Source of the DNA: CAZUPF01 sp964622035
GTDB lineage: Bacteria; Patescibacteriota; WWE3; JAUXAW01; JAYEID01
Assembly: GCA_964622035.1 (NCBI GenBank)
Contig: CAZUPF010000031.1
Location: forward strand, 1 to 6,943
Length of the DNA stretch: 6,943 nt
Reading direction: 5' to 3'
Below the pieces are notes generated by a model, which saw nothing but the letters and a program-made list of their open reading frames with translations, was not told where the DNA came from and did not search any database. The position numbers and the translations under genes were made by a program. Shown piece after piece: positions 5,193 to 6,943 of this stretch; position 1 is the first letter of the stretch, and each line of letters starts with the position of its first letter.

Positions 5193-6707
5193 ATGCTTCT
5201 CTTTCTTCTCGGTACCGGTATTGCTGCCTTAGTTAGTGGGGCAGTTTTTTATTTTCTCAAGAAAAAAAAGGAATCTGGTCTGCCACCAGCTCCCCCAGAA
5301 AAAGGGGCTAGTCCTGAGGTATCCCCGCCTCGCCAGAGCACTGCGGAGGCGGACCTGTCTCGCCAGAGCACTGCGGAGGCGGAGCGCATCGTTGCCGAGG
5401 CGCAGGGCAAGGCGCGCGAAATTAAAGCCCGGGCGGTAGAGGTTGAAGAGCGGCTCAGCCGTCGGGAGGAAAGTTTGGAGCAACGCGCGGGGGTTTTGGA
5501 GAAGAGGGAGAGCCGTCTTTCCGAGAAGGAGTCTTCTTTGGAGAAAGATAAGGTGCGTTTGGGGCAGGAGCTAGAGCGGCGAGCCGGTTTAACAAAAAAG
5601 GAGGCCGGGGAGCGGCTTTTGAAATCCCTCTCTGAGGAGCTGGTTTCCGATAGGGCTCGTCTACTTAAGGAGGCGGATGAGCAGGTGGGGATTGAGGTAG
5701 ATGAGCGTGCACGGGAGGCTCTGGTTTCGGCAATGGTGCGGTCCGCAACTGACTATGTCCCCGAAACTACCGTTTCCCGGGTAACGCTGCCCAGTGAGGA
5801 TACGAAAGGGCGGATTATTGGTCGGGAGGGGAGGAATATCAAGGCTTTGGAGGAAGCTACGGGTGTCGACTTTGATATTGACGAAACTCCACAAGAGGTG
5901 CGCATCTCTTCCTTTGATCCCCTGCGGCGGGAGGTGGCTAGGCGGACCTTGGAGCTGCTCGTTGCCGATGGGCGGATACAACCAACTCGGATTGAGGAAA
6001 CGGTCTCGCGGGTAAAGCAGGGGCTGGGGCGGGAAGTAAGACAACGGGGTAAAGATTTGGCGTATCGGGCTGGAGTTGCTGATCTTCCGGGGGAGGCGTT
6101 GGACCTCTTGGGCAAGCTGACCTTTAGAACTTCGTATGGTCAGAATCAGGCGGAGCATACTCTGGAGGTGGTCAACCTAGCGAAGGCGCTAGCTCAGGAG
6201 GTGGGGGCGCGGGAAGGGTTGGTGGCCAAGGCGGCGCTGCTTCATGATATTGGGAAGGTGCGGACGGTTGAGGAGGGGGAGGGTTCGCACATCGAACTCG
6301 GTAGGGTAATCTTGAAGCGGTTGAAATTCTCTGATGAGTTGATTCATACTGCTTTAGCACACCACCGGGATGAGGAGTTTCAAAATATTGAGGCGGCGCT
6401 GGTTTACATTGCGGATGCGATTTCCGGTTCCCGGCCCGGGGCCAGGTTTGAGGACTATGAGAAGTACACCCAGCGAATTGTTCAGTTGGAAGAGGTAGCA
6501 AAGGGGTTTGCTGGGGTTCGGGAGGCCTACGCCATTTCCGCCGGGAGGGAAGTGCGGGTTTTGGTCGAACCGGAGCAAGTATCTGACAACGAAGCCAAAG
6601 TTTTGGCTCACGATATCGCGGCCAAGATTCAGGTGGAAGCGACATACCCCGGAACGGTGAAGGTTAATGTGATTCGGGAGGTGAGAGTTTCGGAAACAGC
6701 TAAGTGA
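5193..6707 (+). CDS. rny: Ribonuclease Y, membrane-anchored endoribonuclease
   Basis: RNase Y cuts single-stranded mRNA to start its decay and acts at the inner face of the membrane. The product has 504 residues, close to the 520 of B. subtilis. In order: a transmembrane helix at about 2-22 followed by KKKK; a proline-rich linker (30-46); a long charged coiled coil (about 60-185); a KH RNA-binding domain with the GRIIGREGRN loop at 206-215; and an HD hydrolase domain with H322, the H351-D352 pair in LLHDIGK, H390/H391 and D408 in ADAISGSRPGAR. The C-terminal segment YAISAGREVRVLVEPEQVSD and the YPGTVKVNVIRE ending are typical of the family. All metal ligands I can recognise are present, so it should be active. 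An oddity is a 10-residue tandem duplication (RQSTAEADLS then RQSTAEAERI) at the linker-coil junction. The start is fixed by AAGGAGGA. The gene has its own promoter and is followed by ymdB after 7 bases. Confidence 0.97.
   Translation: MLLFLLGTGIAALVSGAVFYFLKKKKESGLPPAPPEKGASPEVSPPRQSTAEADLSRQSTAEAERIVAEAQGKAREIKARAVEVEERLSRREESLEQRAGVLEKRESRLSEKESSLEKDKVRLGQELERRAGLTKKEAGERLLKSLSEELVSDRARLLKEADEQVGIEVDERAREALVSAMVRSATDYVPETTVSRVTLPSEDTKGRIIGREGRNIKALEEATGVDFDIDETPQEVRISSFDPLRREVARRTLELLVADGRIQPTRIEETVSRVKQGLGREVRQRGKDLAYRAGVADLPGEALDLLGKLTFRTSYGQNQAEHTLEVVNLAKALAQEVGAREGLVAKAALLHDIGKVRTVEEGEGSHIELGRVILKRLKFSDELIHTALAHHRDEEFQNIEAALVYIADAISGSRPGARFEDYEKYTQRIVQLEEVAKGFAGVREAYAISAGREVRVLVEPEQVSDNEAKVLAHDIAAKIQVEATYPGTVKVNVIREVRVSETAK
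5329..5383 (+). repeat. Two-copy 30-base tandem repeat inside rny
   Basis: A 25-base stretch is identical at 5329-5353 and 5359-5383, giving a period of 30 bases, so the reading frame is kept. It encodes RQSTAEA twice (residues 47-53 and 57-63) at the junction between the membrane linker and the coiled coil. The absence of silent differences suggests a recent duplication, probably by replication slippage, and the copy number may differ between strains. Confidence 0.92.
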
Positions 6708-6714
6708 GATCGCT

Positions 6715-6943
6715 ATGCGCATTCTCTTCATTGGTGACATCGTCTCTCGTCTAGGCCGCGCAGCGGTAGGCTCCTTCTTGCCAAGCCTCAGGAAAAGTGA
6801 TAGGGTGGGCTTAGTTGTGGCTAACGTCGAGAATTTGGCGGGGGGACGGGGCGCAACGCGGGAGAAGGTTGAGGAAGTTTTGGGTTGTGGGGTCGATTTT
6901 TGCACTTCGGGAGACCATATTTTCTTTCTGCCTAAGTTTCGGG
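6715..6943 (+). CDS. ymdB: YmdB-family metallophosphoesterase, N-terminal part (partial)
   Basis: Only the first 76 codons are inside the window. Translation from ATG 6715 begins MRILFIGDIVSRLGR and continues with VVANVENLAGGRG and DFCTSGDHIFFLPKF. These match the start of the YmdB family, calcineurin-like di-metal phosphodiesterases active on 2',3'-cyclic nucleotides in B. subtilis, where the protein affects biofilm and motility choice. Metal-ligand positions agree with B. subtilis numbering: D8, E39, N40 and H68. Position 67, asparagine in the usual GNH motif, is aspartate here (GDH). The start lies 7 bases after the rny stop, with only a weak AAGTGAG-like site, so translation is probably coupled to rny. 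The rny-ymdB pairing is widely conserved and supports the call. The remaining ligand histidines lie beyond the window. Confidence 0.9.
   Translation, partial: MRILFIGDIVSRLGRAAVGSFLPSLRKSDRVGLVVANVENLAGGRGATREKVEEVLGCGVDFCTSGDHIFFLPKFR

Overview
The window carries one long secreted-enzyme gene on the minus strand (102-3245), the first 16 codons of a near-identical neighbour downstream of it (49 down to 1), and a plus-strand housekeeping block: recA (3427-4482), recX (4460-5068), rny for RNase Y (5193-6707) and the start of a ymdB-type phosphodiesterase gene (6715 to the window edge). The two blocks diverge from a 181-base spacer at 3246-3426.

The organism is a bacterium using the standard code (TGA is a true stop for recX and rny). 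The order recA-recX-rny-ymdB resembles Firmicutes and several other RNase Y lineages. Poor Shine-Dalgarno sequences on some genes, short promoters abutting the start codons and a large secreted dockerin protein would also fit a candidate-phyla-radiation (Patescibacteria) genome. That placement is an inference with modest confidence; nothing in the window settles the phylum.

Left half: the 1047-residue protein has a signal peptide, a beta-rich N-terminal part, an (alpha/alpha)6-type glycoside-hydrolase core resembling GH63/GH37-like enzymes, a beta-rich C-terminal part and a complete type I dockerin with two calcium loops. The gene starting at 49 shares its first 55 bases exactly with this gene, and the homology continues into the upstream DNA, so the locus is a tandem array of at least two related exported proteins.

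Right half: recA and recX overlap by 23 bases and are probably co-transcribed, so the recombinase and its modulator are made together. rny has its own good promoter (TTGACC-17-TAAGAT) and a strong ribosome binding site, and ymdB follows after 7 bases. RNase Y is the membrane-anchored endonuclease that starts mRNA decay; YmdB is a phosphodiesterase encoded next to it in many genomes.

No tRNA, rRNA, CRISPR array, insertion sequence or convincing intrinsic terminator was seen. The most interesting points are the duplicated dockerin-enzyme locus, the shared TG-TAnnAT promoter element placed so that transcripts would be almost leaderless, and a 30-base in-frame tandem duplication in the RNase Y linker.
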